A stretch of 64,000 nucleotides of DNA, from the NCBI RefSeq assembly GCF_050436995.1, contig NC_134770.1:2242501-2306500 (forward strand). The letters are read 5' to 3'. Every line of letters begins with the position of its first letter. Within the stretch, counting starts at the first letter, position 1. The notes under the pieces are model-generated. The model ran no database searches and was not told the DNA's origin. It was given only the letters and a program-made list of their open reading frames with translations. The translations under genes and the position numbers were made by a program. Source of the stretch: Anticarsia gemmatalis. Its lineage: Eukaryota > Arthropoda > Insecta > Lepidoptera > Erebidae. Positions 59,301 through 63,451 of the stretch are shown here, one piece after another.

Positions 59301-61428
59301 GAAACTGTGAATTACGTATTACGAGAATTTATCTATAATCTATATATACTATATGATAGTATATAGATTCCAGCTAATCCGATGTTAATGGAATTTATTT
59401 TGAAGATAAACATTAAACTAAAGAGTTTCTATTGACTCTTCGTCGCGGGCAATTTAACCAAGCAAGATTTGGTGAAATTAAAAAAAAAACGTCACGCCTG
59501 TTTTCTCCAAAAAATTTACAAAGGACTGAAGACGATCCGGTATATTTCCCTCTAGATGCTTAACATACGAACTGACTAAACATCGGTTTATATATCTTTT
59601 GGCGAACATACTCGCAATAATATCGTTATTTTGCCATATAATCTATACTAATATAATAAAGCTGAAGAGTTTGTTTGTTTGTTTGTTTGTTTGTTTGTTT
59701 GAACGCGCTAATCTCAGGAACTACTGGTCCGATTTGAAAAATTCTTTCAGTGTTAGATAGCCCATTTATCGAGGAAAGCTATAGGCTATATAACATCACG
59801 CTACAGTCATTAGGAGCGGAGTAGCAACGAAAAATGTTACAAAAACGGGGAAAATTTTGACCCATTCTCTTAGGTTACGCAAGCGAAGTTGCGCGGGTCA
59901 GCTAGTATTTAAGAAAAGCGTATTGTTAAAGACTGTTACAAACAAACAAAACAATTTAAATGATTAGCAAACTTTACGAGCCGGTAACTTTATAATAGAA
60001 CAAAGTAACAAAAGTATGTATTACCTGAGGCGATCTGTCTCTCATACTCGGCACACATGTTGAGTATCTCTTCAAGTCGCGCAGTCTCCGCTTCCTTCTG
60101 CTCCTCCTCCTTTATGCGATCCTGGTATGCCTGCAACAATTAAAAAGTATTATTATATAAAAGGAAGTAAATAATACAACTATTATTATGGTAGGAATAT
60201 GTGGGGCAGTGGTTAAGAGAGCTACACGATTATTACTACGCCAACGGGTCGTAGGTTTCATGGTCACATTGAACAAGTGATATGGTTGTTTTTTTTATTA
60301 GTAAGGTGACATCAATATACGTGTATTATAAAGTATTTATTATATAAGTTGTATATAATATTTTCTCTTTATATAGCTTACTTTGTGATGATATACATGA
60401 CGCTTGATTTAAAACAATTATTTCTAGTATGTTTTAGTTTTACCAAATTAACTATTGTTAATAAGATGCTTACTATTAAAAGGATCACTACAGTGTTCTA
60501 CTTCAATTAATAAATCAGAACAACGAAACTAGGTCTTCTGTCGAGTGACTTAACATAAACTAGTTGTAAAATTGCAGTCCCAAATTAGTATTGACCACTA
60601 ATTACATGAATATGGTATTTATGGTATGGTAATTAAGACGGCAAATAATGCACAGCTGATTGTAGCACCAATTAATAACTATAGAATATTTTGAACTAAA
60701 CTACATATTTGACGAAACATTACCTTTAGTAAATCAATACTTTATTATATTAGGGCCACAAAAAACAACCTTCGGATTTTCACAATACCTTCAAAAAACT
60801 AGGTCACCCAGATAAATAAATCGCAGTTTTTATTACAATTTATTACTTTACACTGAAACTAAAATAACTATTGTAATCTTAAACAGCTTAAGTTATCACT
60901 CACCAATCCGCAAAACAGATTATCAATCTTCCTTATAACATTATTATACATTTCGTTTTTAATATAAAGCTGATTAAATTGATTACATTTGAGATCGTTG
61001 CCAACTAGAATAACGTTACTATTTTGTATCGGCGACGAAATATTCTGGCTGGCAACACTTTTCGACGCCATGTTTGTTAGTTCTAATTTCAAATCATCGT
61101 ATGACTGTTTGATTTTTTCTTCTAATTTTAGGACTTTTGCTTCGATGCAGTTTTCTTGGTCTCTAGTCACTTTTATATAATGATTAGTTAGTATAGTATT
61201 AATCGTTTTATATATTTTAATGTCGTTTCGTATCTTATGTACAATATCGAGTTTTTCATTGACAGATGTCGTGATATCGATTATTTTGTCGTAATCGTTC
61301 GGTCGGTCGTTTGTCTTGTCTATGGACGTCTTCAGCTGTTTTAAAGCGACTGTGTTTTTCTTCAAACTGTTCACGAATATCTTCAATATGCGTTTGTGTG
61401 ATGGTTGCTTTTTCGTTTTTGACGACAT
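11141..61428 (-). CDS. LL5: LL5/PHLDB-like pleckstrin-homology cortical scaffold protein, 14 coding exons
   Basis: LL5 (PHLDB1/2) proteins bind PIP3 through a C-terminal PH domain and, via coiled coils, recruit CLASPs and other cortical microtubule-anchoring factors at the basal cell cortex. Exons in order: 61428-60904, 60130-60025, 57111-56991, 56667-55719, 55293-55094, 54592-54464, 54115-52833, 52419-52218, 35616-35586, 15133-15031, 13822-13691, 13156-13057, 11856-11769, 11323-11141. All junctions are GT-AG and the phases fit without a break: 4152 nt, 1383 residues. Landmarks: EILNMCAEYERQ (about 190-205), coiled coil around 520-720 with FEDLEFQHLEEESEL, TLDSLMEIERKRMEMLEEQG (about 1085-1104), and the PH domain about 1263-1380 (SCRGYLHKLGAKFHTWSKRW, SEAARIW-like end). 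No FHA domain is seen. I chose ATG 61428 because the codon at 61446 is GTG and the -3 base is A. More 5' exons could lie outside the window. Confidence 0.9.
11358..11460 (+). repeat. Copy of the 'ggcagagaccaaag' dispersed repeat
   Basis: Starts 'atcacgccttttttctcctgagg' and continues 'agactagagaataccacttgc', then 'tccacattcacatacatc'. Sits about 35 bases upstream of the last LL5 exon, next to its branch-point region. Confidence 0.6.
11769..11856 (-). CDS. LL5: LL5 exon 13, PH domain core
   Basis: 88 nt encoding WFVFDRETKTFVYYWDKSEK and KPRGGAYFQ. The KRWFVFDR junction with exon 12 is a PH-domain hallmark. Incoming phase 2, outgoing phase 0; acceptor gtgtgcag, donor cag|gttagt. The 1.2-kb intron upstream (11857-13056) holds a 5S-derived SINE at 12744-12942. 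Confidence 0.92.
12744..12942 (-). mobile_element. 5S-rRNA-derived SINE, 5'-truncated
   Basis: On the minus strand it reads 'ttaagcaaccgttggcgcggtc', then 'atgggtgaccgc', 'gagggcacgt', 'cggtcccggttgttgtc' and ends 'gaccactagccatacg'. Same family as the complete copy at 51319-51577. The part upstream of ttaagca is missing. Confidence 0.75.
13057..13156 (-). CDS. LL5: LL5 exon 12, start of PH domain
   Basis: 100 nt, incoming phase 1 and outgoing phase 2: GHQVEVCPYVSVTPTSCRGY, LHKLGAKFHTWSKR. The 'SCRGYLHKLG' segment is the first beta hairpin of the LL5-type PH domain, where the phosphoinositide-binding Lys/Arg lie. The 534-bp intron upstream (13157-13690) shows nothing I recognise. Confidence 0.92.
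13691..13822 (-). CDS. LL5: LL5 exon 11, linker before PH domain
   Basis: 132 nt, phases 1 to 1: SLSNAPRRSRRGVAPYSESQ, RPLTRYLPVDRDDFDLRRHV, ESAG. The RPLTRYLPV...FDLR.H.E.AGH wording is highly typical of PHLDB proteins just before the PH domain. GC-rich and Arg-rich. Confidence 0.92.
13870..13995. repeat. Dispersed repeat fragment in LL5 intron 10
   Basis: 'ctgacggactgactgacatagtgatc' followed by 'cacagcccaaaccactggacgg' and 'cgggttgaaatttc' is wording I know from dispersed lepidopteran repeats; it is partial here. The rest of this 1.2-kb intron (13823-15030) shows nothing else. Confidence 0.5.
15031..15133 (-). CDS. LL5: LL5 exon 10
   Basis: 103 nt, incoming phase 0, outgoing phase 1: LQVRNSRTESTEEDKRSDDS, RPLSHASDFSRDNI. 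A polar Ser/Arg/Asp-rich linker. Because it starts in phase 0 it can follow either exon 9 (35586-35616) or the alternative first exon at 16666-16734. Confidence 0.88.
16486..16532. repeat. Perfect-stem hairpin, about 20-bp arms
   Basis: ttgtttggaagccggaaaga is followed after 7 bases by tctttccggcttttaaacaa, a hairpin with a 17-20-bp stem about 130 bp downstream (in LL5 direction) of the alternative exon 16666-16734. Confidence 0.6.
16666..16734 (-). CDS. LL5: LL5 alternative first exon (isoform C), predicted
   Basis: On the minus strand an ATG at 16734 opens 23 codons, MSVWLTLVKSSHWGLGCNQK then PLF, ending at a strong donor ttt|gtaagta in phase 0, exactly what exon 10 accepts. Upstream lies ttataaatataaag, a TATA-like motif, though only about 24 bases from the ATG. 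The product would be roughly 220 residues: a new N-terminus, the linker and the PH domain, without coiled coils. Inferred only; no transcript evidence available. Confidence 0.5.
16908..16965 (+). repeat. Fragment of 'cagcagtgggac' repeat
   Basis: 'tattcaaggcctaacccctccc' and 'tgcctagcag' match the repeat at 7148-7250. Confidence 0.5.
17724..17826 (-). repeat. Copy of the 'ggcagagaccaaag' dispersed repeat
   Basis: 'gtggatggatgtaaatgaggtaagg' through 'gtactaaatggcgttctttgg' to 'aaaaaggcgtaat', reverse of the copy at 26276. Confidence 0.65.
17842..17953 (-). mobile_element. Helitron-like fragment, second family (5' half)
   Basis: 'aaattttattaaaatccgtcg' to 'acaaactttcgcatttataatat': the reverse complement begins ATATTATAAATGCGAAAGTTTG, a Helitron-type 5' end. 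The 3' half is missing. Related to 48690-48895. Confidence 0.5.
19424..19520 (+). repeat. Copy of 'cagcagtgggac' repeat
   Basis: 'cccaacctgctcttggccagcgtgg' through 'acccttgcccagcagtggg' to 'acagtaatggg'; close match to 7148-7250. Confidence 0.65.
23072..23145 (+). pseudogene. Possible LINE ORF2 C-terminal remnant
   Basis: Reads TVCRKDLERLARSRDDWRKP in one frame, which resembles the end of RTE-type LINE ORFs (compare the 'AKDREKWK' ending of the LINE at 41179-44700). Short and without context; low confidence. Confidence 0.3.
25270..25460. promoter_or_regulatory. GC-rich island in AT-rich intron, possible promoter
   Basis: Stands out by CpG-rich stretches (ttcgcgcgcactgac, ctcggcgaacgtccgcgatcgc). 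On the minus strand 'gttgtcagtgcgcgcg' includes TCAGT, the arthropod initiator core. It could be a start site for a non-coding 5' exon of a short LL5 isoform. Inference only. Confidence 0.25.
26276..26360 (+). repeat. Reference copy of the 'ggcagagaccaaag' dispersed repeat
   Basis: 'cctatttcccacaggggtagg', 'agagaccagagaattcc', 'ttgcctcattcacacccat'. At least ten related copies lie in both orientations across the window. Such fragments are common in lepidopteran introns; the parent element cannot be told from this window. Confidence 0.65.
29157..29243 (-). repeat. Copy of the 'ggcagagaccaaag' dispersed repeat
   Basis: 'gtgggaagggaagtttgtaaag', 'accaagtggcgttctttgg', 'aaaaaggcgtgat'; lies just before a Helitron-like copy. 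Confidence 0.65.
29254..29523 (+). mobile_element. Non-autonomous Helitron-like element, copy 1 (complete)
   Basis: Begins TCTATACTAATATTATAAAG and ends gcgggtcagCTAG followed by T, with a short hairpin just before the end (cgcaa-gcgaag-ttgcg). The 5' TC, 3' CTAG, subterminal hairpin and A/T insertion point are the Helitron signature. A (GTTT)n stretch follows the 5' end. No ORF. Confidence 0.75.
30541..30803 (+). mobile_element. Non-autonomous Helitron-like element, copy 2
   Basis: Nearly the same as copy 1 from ataatattataaagctgaag to gtcagctag, but the 5' terminus is altered. The 10-mer tctttcgata occurs at both sides (30536-30545 and 30804-30813). Confidence 0.7.
32680..32870 (-). mobile_element. 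5S-rRNA-derived SINE, decayed copy
   Basis: Minus strand carries 'gggttaagcaactgttgg', 'atgggtgaccgc' and 'gttgtctactaagataac', matching 51319-51577 with many changes. Confidence 0.6.
33757..34140. repeat. 204-bp tandem duplication
   Basis: Two successive units share 'gttagaaat(c/t)atcac', 'agaagaagaaaat', 'gcaagttaattatgt' and 'catggaatgcatca'; the same landmark falls at 33775 and 33979. The copies are clearly diverged. No function apparent. Confidence 0.65.
34392..34610 (-). mobile_element. Non-autonomous Helitron-like element, copy 3 (lost end hairpin)
   Basis: Minus-strand copy from TCTATACTAATATTATAATG to CAGCTAG, but the stretch with the hairpin and 'gcgcaacttcgc' wording is deleted next to the CTAG end. 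Confidence 0.65.
35586..35616 (-). CDS. LL5: LL5 exon 9, 31-nt microexon
   Basis: Minus strand: acceptor ttgttacag, then 31 nt giving (S)SGLMSSSIEE, then donor gag|gtaagt. It takes phase 2 from exon 8 (GAG AG + C) and hands on phase 0 to exon 10, so it is needed to keep frame across two very large introns. It also accepts phase 2 from the alternative exon at 36764-36810. Confidence 0.75.
35682..36040. repeat. Direct repeats flanking a dispersed repeat
   Basis: 35682-35766 and 35961-36040 are direct copies (gtcac.ttaaaacggga, tttagag.atgt.acttgtcgg, ttttgacacatta). Between them, 35771-35925, is a copy of the 'cgattctctac...atcgagaaattt' repeat also present at 50005-50070 and 62693-62850. It lies about 65 bases upstream of the microexon acceptor. 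Confidence 0.6.
36764..36810 (-). CDS. LL5: LL5 alternative first exon (isoform B), predicted
   Basis: Minus-strand ATG at 36810 opens 47 nt that end at a strong donor gttg|gtaagt in phase 2, exactly what microexon 9 accepts. Joined, the N-terminus reads MSKSKEKDKKCSLLCCSG, then the exon 9-14 product with the PH domain: about 220 residues. Basic residues next to a Cys cluster are typical of S-palmitoylated membrane anchors. The ATG context is favourable (A at -3). Upstream is an AT-rich, TATA-like stretch (aatataatataac) about 90 bases away. No transcript evidence available. Confidence 0.6.
37077..37194. mobile_element. Short palindromic MITE, copy 1
   Basis: Nearly one inverted repeat: 'ggtttctgaggtacatttagcgg' and 'taaatgtactcagaaacc', flanked by TTTA on both sides (37073-37076, 37195-37198). 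No coding capacity. Confidence 0.7.
37461..37662. mobile_element. Mariner MITE with TA target duplication
   Basis: Ends are GGTCGGGGAAAAAGTCTTTT and a matching inverted AAAACTTTTTCCCCGACC, flanked by TA (37459-37460 and 37663-37664). The ends and internal wording match mariner elements of moths; at 202 bp it keeps no transposase. Confidence 0.85.
37740..37870 (+). mobile_element. tRNA-derived SINE fragment
   Basis: 'gaggtccctagtttgatgcccc' looks like a B box and is followed by 'ggtcgggtaaatgatgttggg', 'agtgcccggtatagactc', as in the SINE family at 4234-4612. Head and tail are missing. Confidence 0.45.
37897..38010. mobile_element. Short palindromic MITE, copy 2
   Basis: Same family as 37077-37194: 'cccgtttctgaag.acatttagcg' and 'cgctaaatgtacctcagaaac'. 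Flanking duplication not clear. Confidence 0.65.
39715..39790. promoter_or_regulatory. GC-rich patch with TATA-like motif
   Basis: 'cggtgcgtcgcgaacg' stands out in AT-rich intron. On the minus strand TATAAA (39779-39784) lies about 30 bases before it. Could be an alternative LL5 start site; inference only. Confidence 0.2.
40684..41052 (+). mobile_element. 5S-rRNA-derived SINE, second family, 16-bp target duplication
   Basis: Direct repeat aaaaagtgcatataat at 40668-40683 and 41053-41068. The head 'gatcgatctctgaggttaagct' and 'ccgtggatgggtgacc' resembles 5S rRNA box A to box C. The tail ends 'actccaacatagtttggaac', different from the family at 51319-51577. Confidence 0.8.
41179..42547 (+). pseudogene. 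LINE reverse transcriptase, N-terminal and catalytic part
   Basis: Contains KAPGPDQIPNETIK, TIILLYKKGDRGNISNYRPI, the palm motif FVDYNKAFDSI (Asp), RGVRQGDPVSPKLF, and the catalytic FADD box in RFADDIILFAES (42080-42091), then YLGQLL. Order and wording fit RTE/'craniofacial development protein 2-like' reverse transcriptases. No frameshift up to the insertion, so the LINE was young when hit. The stop at 42545-42547 is supplied by the inserted element. Confidence 0.9.
42542..44329. mobile_element. Palindromic Tc1-like foldback element nested in LINE
   Basis: 1788 bp with ends (A/C)ACTAGTCCCAAAAATTAAGG in inverted orientation and TA on each side (42540-42541, 44330-44331). Arms 42542-43358 and 43512-44329 are near-perfect inverted copies of about 817 bp; the spacer 43359-43511 is unique. 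Removing the element and one TA restores the LINE frame (VKIKDKAKLEII), which fixes the borders. Arms are not coding. Confidence 0.9.
43382..43510 (+). pseudogene. Tc1-type transposase shard in the palindrome spacer
   Basis: In one frame: HRRARLAYVHDHHDWGRRQW, TSVLWTDESRF, a stop, then LHGSDRRSLVL. 'RRARLA...W..VL..DESRF' is the region around the first catalytic Asp of Tc1 transposases. Only about 43 codons remain, with one in-frame stop. Confidence 0.75.
44332..44658 (+). pseudogene. LINE ORF2 C-terminal part after the insertion
   Basis: Resumes with KDKAKLEIIKIKTKF, then WRWTGHMVRE, RRSRGRQTTRWEDDLKKIAG, AKDREKWKALEEAF and stop TAA at 44656-44658. 'W.GH..R' and 'GRP..RW.DD' are standard for the end of RTE-type ORFs. 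Confidence 0.85.
46751..46815. repeat. Inverted repeat 'cgtttcggcgcagg'
   Basis: cgtttcggcgcaggctgcact and agtgcaacctgcgccgaaacg face each other across about 24 bases. Single arms of the same wording occur near 23268-23290 and 49670-49690, and a related 'gaaacgtcgggtaagcaa' near 30188-30205 and 49750-49767. Confidence 0.6.
47385..47557 (-). mobile_element. tRNA-derived SINE, minus orientation
   Basis: On the minus strand starts 'ctgcctccgtggcgcagtgg' (A box), then 'ggaggtcgtgggttttgtttc' (B-box position), and ends in a poly(A) run (T-run 47385-47397). Typical Pol III SINE. Confidence 0.75.
47851..47891. repeat. Short hairpin 'gccgtgacatca/tgatgtcatggc'
   Basis: 12-bp arms with one mismatch around a 17-base loop; no associated ORF. 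Confidence 0.45.
48690..48895 (-). mobile_element. Helitron-like element, second family
   Basis: From 'aggcgacttcgtccgcgtg' to 'aataatattagtagg'; on the minus strand the 5' end is CCTACTAATATTATTAATG and the 3' end has the hairpin gcggacgaagtcgc. The CTAG terminus is decayed. Confidence 0.55.
48909..48965 (+). repeat. Copy of the 'ggcagagaccaaag' dispersed repeat
   Basis: 'catcacgcctgttatacacg' then 'gtaggcagagacgtacgaaa'; follows the Helitron-like copy directly. Confidence 0.5.
49100..49165 (-). mobile_element. tRNA-like SINE head fragment
   Basis: Minus strand 'ctctgtggtctagacggtag' and 'aaggtcttagattccatt' look like A and B boxes; no body or tail recognised. Confidence 0.35.
49180..49250 (+). 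repeat. Copy of 'cagcagtgggac' repeat
   Basis: 'agtgggttcaaggcctaacccc' to 'tctagtagtgggactgtaatg'. Confidence 0.55.
50005..50070 (+). repeat. Partial 'cgattctctac...atcgagaaattt' repeat
   Basis: 'gcgattctctaccactatcg' and 'gctatcgagaaattttgtatg'; see 35771-35925 and 62693-62850. Confidence 0.55.
51088..51160 (-). repeat. Copy of the 'ggcagagaccaaag' dispersed repeat
   Basis: 'gtgaatgaggcaaggatagc' to 'aagaaaaaggcgtgatttc', decayed. Confidence 0.5.
51319..51577 (+). mobile_element. 5S-rRNA-derived SINE, complete, 15-bp target duplication
   Basis: Direct repeat aaataactgaaatta at 51304-51318 and 51578-51592. Bases about 51354-51415 (gatctgtgggttaagcaacc, ggcgcggtcattatatagat, gggtgaccgc) line up with 5S rRNA from the GATC..TTAAGCA box A through GGTTAGTACTTAGATGGG to GACCGC. 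The tail ends 'catacgacaaacaaac'. The 5S region carries the internal Pol III promoter. This is a SINE3-type head, not a 5S gene: the 5' and 3' thirds of 5S are absent. Confidence 0.85.
52218..52419 (-). CDS. LL5: LL5 exon 8
   Basis: 202 nt, phases 1 to 2: CQVIENEREKILELKRRVQD, ETKKLWDQKYRAEHSKSMES, then DSSLLDDSFVANSSVFDE. Continues the 'EEQG.xVIExER' helix typical of PHLDB proteins, then an acidic/Ser linker. GC-rich compared with exon 7. The 413-bp intron upstream holds nothing recognised. Confidence 0.92.
52833..54115 (-). CDS. LL5: LL5 exon 7, long variable exon
   Basis: 1283 nt, phases 2 to 1. It opens with a coiled coil (REDIQNEIILLTKKIEAQKS, LDETKVLHAEYVKLLNSVEE), then a Ser/Lys/Glu-rich, probably disordered region (ESPSKSSTSSKEKKGFWERN, SLSPEKKEEDIKEEIEED), and ends with the conserved TLDSLMEIERKRMEMLEEQG. 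Many S/T-P and basic stretches suggest phospho-regulation. AT-rich codon use unlike its GC-rich neighbour exon 8. The intron upstream is 348 bp. Confidence 0.9.
54464..54592 (-). CDS. LL5: LL5 exon 6, coiled coil
   Basis: 129 nt, phases 2 to 2: LEKDLKDNTATLEELQNAQD, ILDNETKIFEDLEFQHLEEE. 'FEDLEFQ.LE.ES' is a strong PHLDB-family fingerprint within the central coiled coil. The 501-bp intron upstream contains the repeat at 55010-55075. Confidence 0.93.
55010..55075 (+). repeat. Fragment of 'cagcagtgggac' repeat
   Basis: 'ggcaggtttggcaggaagg' then 'tttacccagcagtgggacac'; ends about 20 bases from the exon 5 donor. Confidence 0.45.
55094..55293 (-). CDS. LL5: LL5 exon 5, coiled coil
   Basis: 200 nt, phases 0 to 2: LEMEKALIKGEYDSEIAILN, IEQKKKADLVESARRIEEEI, RQLKQKQEARQNEMRDRVEI. 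Uninterrupted heptad-like helix. The 425-bp intron upstream shows nothing recognised. Confidence 0.93.
55719..56667 (-). CDS. LL5: LL5 exon 4
   Basis: 949 nt, phases 2 to 0. First two thirds are Pro/Ser-rich and probably disordered (RNLSSYENFEMTSPTELTPE, PSPQYFIFPTPPPVDNSKKP), with several S/T-P sites; then an acidic stretch (SLEEEIPMIDDDLTNDIELR); the end is a coiled coil (RYDKLKEDRKKLVAEIHEIK, RSQEDDILRE) that runs on into exon 5. The 323-bp intron upstream (56668-56990) holds nothing recognised. Confidence 0.9.
56991..57111 (-). CDS. LL5: LL5 exon 3
   Basis: 121 nt, phases 1 to 2: GIPITPTEKRPHNKIITNGS, LPRSVALNNPNFVQTSDGYY. Ser/Thr-Pro linker with possible kinase sites. Acceptor tttgcag, donor taa|gtaaga. 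The 2.9-kb intron upstream holds SINE and Helitron copies. Confidence 0.85.
57169..57246 (+). mobile_element. tRNA-derived SINE, truncated, 8-bp target duplication
   Basis: Direct repeat acaaattc at 57161-57168 and 57247-57254; between them 'ctgtctccgtggcgcagagg' with an A box, as in 47385-47557. Lies about 60 bases upstream of the exon 3 acceptor. Confidence 0.6.
57482..57560 (+). repeat. Copy of the 'ggcagagaccaaag' dispersed repeat
   Basis: 'gaccaaagaacgtcacttgg', 'tttccttgcctcatttacatc'. Confidence 0.6.
58500..58544. repeat. Hairpin gagacctcct/aggaggtctc
   Basis: 10-bp perfect arms around a 25-base loop in LL5 intron 2; no known element. Confidence 0.45.
58899..59042 (-). mobile_element. 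5S-SINE family, 5'-truncated, 11-bp target duplication
   Basis: aattggccaat at 58888-58898 and 59043-59053. The tail (acaaacaaac in minus sense) lies at the left; the copy stops before the 5S-like head. This target-site duplication on a 5'-truncated copy shows LINE-type retrotransposition. Confidence 0.8.
59642..59905 (+). mobile_element. Non-autonomous Helitron-like element, copy 4
   Basis: From TCTATACTAATATAATAAAG to gcgggtcagCTAG, hairpin intact, very close to copies 1 and 2. It ends about 120 bases short of LL5 exon 2. Confidence 0.75.
60025..60130 (-). CDS. LL5: LL5 exon 2
   Basis: 106 nt, phases 0 to 1: AYQDRIKEEEQKEAETARLE, EILNMCAEYERQIAS. 'ARLEEIL.MCAEYE.Q' is a PHLDB-family fingerprint. 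Acceptor gttgcag, donor cag|gtaata. The 773-bp intron upstream contains only the candidate poly(A) signal. Confidence 0.92.
60839..60844 (-). terminator. Candidate intronic poly(A) signal after LL5 exon 1
   Basis: AATAAA on the minus strand 24 bases past the in-frame stop (60868-60870) reached if the exon 1 donor is not used; a second AATAAA lies about 10 bases further on. Confidence 0.4.
60904..61428 (-). CDS. LL5: LL5 exon 1 (first coding exon)
   Basis: From ATG 61428 (A at -3) 175 codons run to a strong donor ttg|gtgagt in phase 0, which fits exon 2. Reads MSSKTKKQPSHKRILKIFVN, then helical Lys/Glu/Ile-rich segments (EAKVLKLEEKIKQSYDDLKL). I do not recognise a named domain. Without splicing the frame would run only 11 more codons to TAG at 60868, so it could also be read as a separate small single-exon gene; the exact donor and phase fit favour exon 1 of LL5. 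Confidence 0.7.
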
Positions 61429-62692
61429 ATTTGATGATTTTAACACTTTTTATTCACTTTAAACACTGATTCACATTGAACACTTTTAACAGCTTTATAG
61501 ATGTCTTATTCCGGAATATTCCTGCCTTCCCAGAGGGAATAAAATTGCTATTATTTCACTACATATTTTATAACCTAATCATAATAGACAATGGTCGATA
61601 CTAAACATGTATTTACTATAAAAAGTAAAAAGTGAAACTTAAACCGACATTGATTGCTTAGATCAAGTAACAGTGCAATTGAGATTCTATCTTATGGCTT
61701 TAATTATAAGGTGTATATTCAAATGGGAGGTTATGTGGTATGTTTTTCTCACTTTCTTGTAGGTATATTTATTTGTTATGTTAATAAACTTTGTTTTATA
61801 TGTATTGAGAGTATAGGAAGGATGTAATTTGTCGGTTTGGTAAATTTTATTGGTCTATTTGATTTATGTTTTTTGTTACTTTAGGAAACTTTAAGAATAA
61901 AATTTTAACTTTTTGTTTCTAATTCTTTCATTTTACCAATTTGCTATTATGGGATTTCCGGCTGTAATACCTTATTTGTTAATTGATCAAGCTACATCGC
62001 CATCTATTGGCTAGTAAGAGGTAACTCTATTTCATGAACTTTTCAATTTATCTTTTTACACTGTTTCAGATTATTATAGAAATTAATGCCACGATTAACA
62101 TAGTATCATAACATAGTATTTTAACTAGAAACCACATGAATTCGATTTAACTATCAAATAAACAAAAAACAATATCGACCAATGACCATTCCCATATCGA
62201 AAAGTGAAAAGGTATAAAACAATTGCCGAACTAAATATATATTAATCAAAAATATAAATCACTAAACCAAAATCACTTTTTACACACACATAATCCGACC
62301 TTCATCAAAATCACACACAATTAATTTCACAAATGTATTAATTAAATAAACGTATGTAATAATTTGCCGCAGTGCGTTACATCGCTCGCTATCAACCGTT
62401 ATCAACTGATAACAGTATTGTTTCTTACGTCTTGTATTGTATATATCTTAAGATTATGGCTGATTGTTTTATTGAGTTCCGTATGTTAATTATGTCATTT
62501 TTGTTTTATACATTAAATAATTTAAACTTCTCTAAATATTTCGGAATTCTATTTCAAAGTACCGAAAAGTGGGTACAATACAGACATAAAACTATATATT
62601 TTTTATTAATCAGCAGCAATTTAATATTTCTTACGATGAAAACAAGAATTGTATTGATGTTAACAAAAACAAATATAAAGTTTTACGTCAGT

Positions 62693-62850
62693 GGCTCGAT
62701 TCTCTACTACTATCGACTACCGACAACCGACCTGTCATCGAGAAATTTTGTTTGAAAAACTGATCAGCGCCTCTGACGGGTGTCGTAGGAAACATTTTGG
62801 CAGTACATTCTAAATGTCAACATTTTGATACTCGACAGTACCGACTGTAC
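62693..62850 (+). repeat. 'cgattctctac...atcgagaaattt' repeat
   Basis: 'ggctcgattctctactactatcg', 'atcgagaaattttgtttg', 'cagcgcctctgacgggtgtcg', 'ttttggcagtacattctaaat'; matches 35771-35925 over its length. Confidence 0.65.
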
Positions 62851-63302
62851 AGAATCACGCTGCAGATAACGTGTTTTTTAAATTCATATGCCATAGACAG
62901 TGAAAAACGGTTTCTTTCTTTAAACTAAAAGTAAGTACTATTTTAATCATGGCTGTGGATATACATGTTTAATTTAGGTTTAAAATATCTTCATTGTCTA
63001 CTTTAATCTTATTTAAAGACCGTTACATTAACATCAAAGATTAAATAAGACTGTTATCTAGACGTCTTAGGAGTTTAAATCTCTTACGATTTATTATGTC
63101 ACTTGGCACTATCAGTTTTGAGAGACAAAATAGAGAATTATAAAGAATTTTGATTTGTTTGTGTAGTATTGGTTTAATAGTAAGGTTGTTAAATAATATT
63201 TAAATAAGTTCATATTATATTAATAATCTTTACCTTGCAAATACGATTGCATTCATGTTTGAATCTGTTTGCGTGCTAACTGAAAGCGTGTACGTACACG
63301 GT

Positions 63303-63451
63303 CGCAGTTTTGTGGTATATTCTCAGCTGTCCCCTCTACGCTGTCACCCCGGGGTGACAACTAGGAATTTTCTTCTTACTTTTATTCCCAGTTGACATCC
63401 CGAGGGACAGTGTTAAAGGGGAAATCTGGGAATATACCGGTGTTTTACTGT
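63303..63451. repeat. Imperfect palindrome, about 64-bp arms
   Basis: 'gtggtatattctcagctgtccc' and 'ctgtcaccccggggtgacaact' are mirrored by 'gttgacatcccgagggacag' and 'aaatctgggaatataccgg'. Looks like a decayed MITE. Confidence 0.55.

Noticed and set aside
60868..61446. Separate 192-codon single-exon gene starting at 61446
   Set aside because: The codon at 61446 is GTG; a strong donor in the correct phase occurs 11 codons before the stop and fits LL5 exon 2, so exon 1 of LL5 is more likely. Kept only as a possible intronic-polyadenylation form.
62372..62755. 127-codon + strand ORF upstream of LL5
   Set aside because: AT-rich, Ile/Leu/Tyr-heavy translation without family resemblance; its end runs into a dispersed repeat.
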